Assembly: GCA_020200675.1 (NCBI GenBank)
Contig: JAIVIG010000374.1
Location: 1-7,550 of the forward strand
Origin: Actinomycetota bacterium
GTDB lineage: Bacteria; Actinomycetota; Rubrobacteria; Rubrobacterales; Rubrobacteraceae
DNA: 7,550 nt
Reading direction: 5' to 3'
Part shown: piece after piece, positions 6,364 to 7,550 of the stretch
Layout of the letters: each line of letters begins with the position of its first letter
Position numbering within the stretch: position 1 is the first letter of the stretch
The notes under the pieces: model-generated
Told to the model about the DNA's origin: nothing
Seen by the model: the letters and a program-made list of their open reading frames with translations, nothing else
The model's database searches: none
Translations under genes and position numbers: made by a program

Positions 6364-6687
6364 CTAGCGCTCTCCCAGCTCGATCAGGGCGAGGCGCAGA
6401 TCCTCGGCCATGCCGCTGTGTCCGAACTTTTCGGCCTGGCTTATCCCCATCTCGTAGGCGGCGCGGGCCTCGTCTACGCGTCCGATCTTCTGCAGGGCCT
6501 CGCCCAGACGCAGATACGCGTTGCCCTCGTCGTCGCCCCCCACGGCCGCGACGTAGCGCTCCAGCACCGCCGCCTCGTCCTCGTAGCGATCTACCTTGTT
6601 GTACTCGTTCGCCAGGGCCAGAAGCCCCGTCGGGTTGTCCGGGTTATCCGCCAGCATCCGCTCGAAGTACTCTATCCTGTTTTCCAT
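6364..6687 (-). CDS. Small TPR-repeat protein, 107 aa
   Basis: A short cytoplasmic protein made almost wholly of helical repeats. Two TPR motifs are visible, at about residues 17-50 (PDNPTGLLALANEYNKVDRY then EDEAAVLERYVAA) and 55-88 (GNAYLRLGEALQKIGRVDEA then RAAYEMGISQAE), with a capping helix up to the C-terminus (MAEDLRLALIELGER). It is acidic, with no signal peptide or membrane segment. The ATG at 6687 has AAGGAAGG about 5 nt upstream and a promoter-like pair further up. It lies directly upstream of sucA in the same direction, but a specific role in the dehydrogenase complex is not shown. TPR proteins generally mediate protein binding; no partner can be named. Confidence 0.85.
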   Translation of the reverse strand: MENRIEYFERMLADNPDNPTGLLALANEYNKVDRYEDEAAVLERYVAAVGGDDEGNAYLRLGEALQKIGRVDEARAAYEMGISQAEKFGHSGMAEDLRLALIELGER

Positions 6688-6728
6688 AAAACCTTCCTTC
6701 TCGCCAGCCTCTATCCGTTCCCAAGCTT

Positions 6729-6756
6729 AGTATAGGGTACGCGCACGAAGGGTTAA
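6729..6756 (-). promoter_or_regulatory. Sigma-A-type promoter for the small TPR gene
   Basis: On the minus strand TTAACC (6756-6751) is followed after 16 nt by TATACT (6734-6729), matching four of six and five of six consensus positions. Transcription would start near 6722, leaving a leader of about 35 nt before the ATG at 6687 with its AAGGAAGG site. It may also drive sucA and sucB if the repeat at 6332-6355 does not terminate. Confidence 0.55.
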
Positions 6757-6840
6757 TGCGCGGAGAAGACCATCGCTCCCCGAAGGTTTTCTTCTGGCTT
6801 TGCTCTCGACCCGCTTAGCGTGGCTCGCTCCCGTAGCAGC

Positions 6841-6860
6841 AGCGCCGGAGGCTCGGCGCT
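6841..6860. repeat. GC-rich 20-bp hairpin sequence after the PLD gene
   Basis: AGCGCCG (6841-6847) and CGGCGCT (6854-6860) form a perfect 7-bp stem with a 6-nt loop, 17 nt past the stop codon of the phospholipase D-like gene. No T run follows on the minus strand. It may still act in 3'-end formation with Rho, or be unrelated. The rest of the 6688-6877 gap holds only the promoter described at 6729-6756. Confidence 0.4.
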
Positions 6861-6877
6861 CTCCGACAGGCGCTAGC

Positions 6878-7550
6878 CTATCGTTCTTCGCCGGATTCCG
6901 GATAGTCCGGTTCGGGGGGTTCCGGTACGCGGTCGGAGAGCGCCGAGCGGGCGGCGCGCAGTACCCCTATGCCACCCAGCAAGCCGCCCGTAGCCGCCAG
7001 CGGCCAGGCGACGAGCCGCGGGAAGCGAGCGGCCAGAAGGGAGGTTCCCAGCAGGGCAGCGCTGGCCGCCGCGGCGAGGGCGTGCTCGTGGGTGTTGATC
7101 GGGGCGCTACTGTTCTGGAGGGCCACGCTACCCACCCTGGTGGCGACGGCCGACCCCCCGGATCCGCTACCGACGACGCCGCGGCGCGCCCGGCGATCCG
7201 CGGTCTCGATAGGGCGATCCGGCCGTACCCTCGGGCGTCGCCCCGTCCCGGTCAGACGAACCTCGCGCGCGTGGGCGAGGTCCTCTTCGAACATCTCCTC
7301 CATCTTCGCCCCGAAGCGCCGATCCTCGGCGACCAGGTCGACCTCCCAGTTGGTGGCGAGGCTGCTGAAGTTCAGGTTCGTGGAACCCACCTTCGACCAC
7401 CAGCCGTCGGCCACGACGGTCTTGGCGTGTATCATCGGGCCGCCGTACTCGAAGATGCGCACACCCGCCTCCAGAAACTGCCGGTAGCCGGCACGGGACA
7501 GCGCCCCGATCCAGGGCAGGTCGTTGGTTGACGGCACCAGGACCCGCACG
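6878..7550 (-). CDS. Phospholipase D / cardiolipin synthase-like protein, C-terminal part (5' end outside window)
   Basis: The last 224 codons of a PLD-superfamily gene; the frame is open at the right edge and the GTG at 7549 is probably internal. The second HKD motif is complete: HAKTVVAD followed by GWWSKVGSTN, i.e. HxKx4Dx6GSxN, at about residues 41-58 of the visible part, then NWEVDLVAED. The start shows GYRQFLEAGVRIFEY, which precedes this motif in bacterial cardiolipin synthases. These enzymes make cardiolipin from phosphatidylglycerol at the inner membrane; other PLD hydrolases share the motif. After the catalytic domain comes an Arg/Gly/Ser-rich linker (about 101-145). A hydrophobic hairpin follows (about 156-176 and 178-198: ALAAAASAALLGTSLLAARF and VAWPLAATGGLLGGIGVL), then a Pro/Glu tail. 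Cardiolipin synthases usually carry membrane helices at the N-terminus, so this C-terminal pair is less usual. The first HKD motif would lie outside the window. Confidence 0.88.
   Translation of the reverse strand, partial: VRVLVPSTNDLPWIGALSRAGYRQFLEAGVRIFEYGGPMIHAKTVVADGWWSKVGSTNLNFSSLATNWEVDLVAEDRRFGAKMEEMFEEDLAHAREVRLTGTGRRPRVRPDRPIETADRRARRGVVGSGSGGSAVATRVGSVALQNSSAPINTHEHALAAAASAALLGTSLLAARFPRLVAWPLAATGGLLGGIGVLRAARSALSDRVPEPPEPDYPESGEER

Noticed and set aside
6800..7531. 243-codon plus-strand frame opposite the PLD gene
   Set aside because: The minus strand carries a complete HKD motif, so the plus frame is a shadow.
1..7550. CRISPR arrays, insertion sequences, attachment sites, tRNA or rRNA genes
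   Set aside because: No regularly spaced direct repeats, transposase-like frames, terminal inverted repeats or recognisable RNA-gene sequence were seen on either strand.

Overview
The window is GC-rich. Every gene I can support lies on the minus strand, so transcription runs from the right edge to the left. Long antisense frames occur across most real genes, as expected at this base composition. Free-standing sucA and sucB genes (not the E2-E1 fusion of mycobacteria and corynebacteria), GTG and TTG starts, and many Glu/Arg/Ala-rich proteins fit a deep-branching Actinomycetota such as a Rubrobacter relative. That placement is an inference from overall character, not a marker-gene result.

Layout in transcription order (right to left): (1) 7550-6878, the 3' part of a phospholipase D / cardiolipin-synthase-like gene with its second HKD motif and a C-terminal hydrophobic hairpin; (2) 6877-6688, an intergenic gap with a GC palindrome and a plausible sigma-A-type promoter; (3) 6687-6364, a 107-residue TPR protein; (4) 6363-6160, a leader with an inverted repeat, an AT-rich island and a possible 46-codon reading frame; (5) sucA, 2-oxoglutarate dehydrogenase E1, overlapping by 11 nt with (6) sucB, the E2 succinyltransferase. 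As written, sucB is broken between its lipoyl/binding half and its catalytic half. (7) A stem-loop terminator follows sucB. (8) Next is a 301-residue TPR protein with a very basic central linker, preceded by an interleaved pair of inverted repeats; (9) last is a MeaB/ArgK-type GTPase that runs off the left edge.

Functionally the core is succinyl-CoA metabolism. SucA and SucB, with a lipoamide dehydrogenase not seen here, convert 2-oxoglutarate to succinyl-CoA. MeaB-type GTPases protect and load B12-dependent methylmalonyl-CoA mutase, which also yields succinyl-CoA. The two TPR proteins have no assigned partner.

The main point to resolve is sucB. The two halves sit in different frames, and the conserved first segment of the catalytic domain is absent from all three minus-strand frames at the join. 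A simple one-base sequencing slip would therefore not explain it. I found no convincing new defence, mobile or CRISPR-like system, and no tRNA or rRNA gene.
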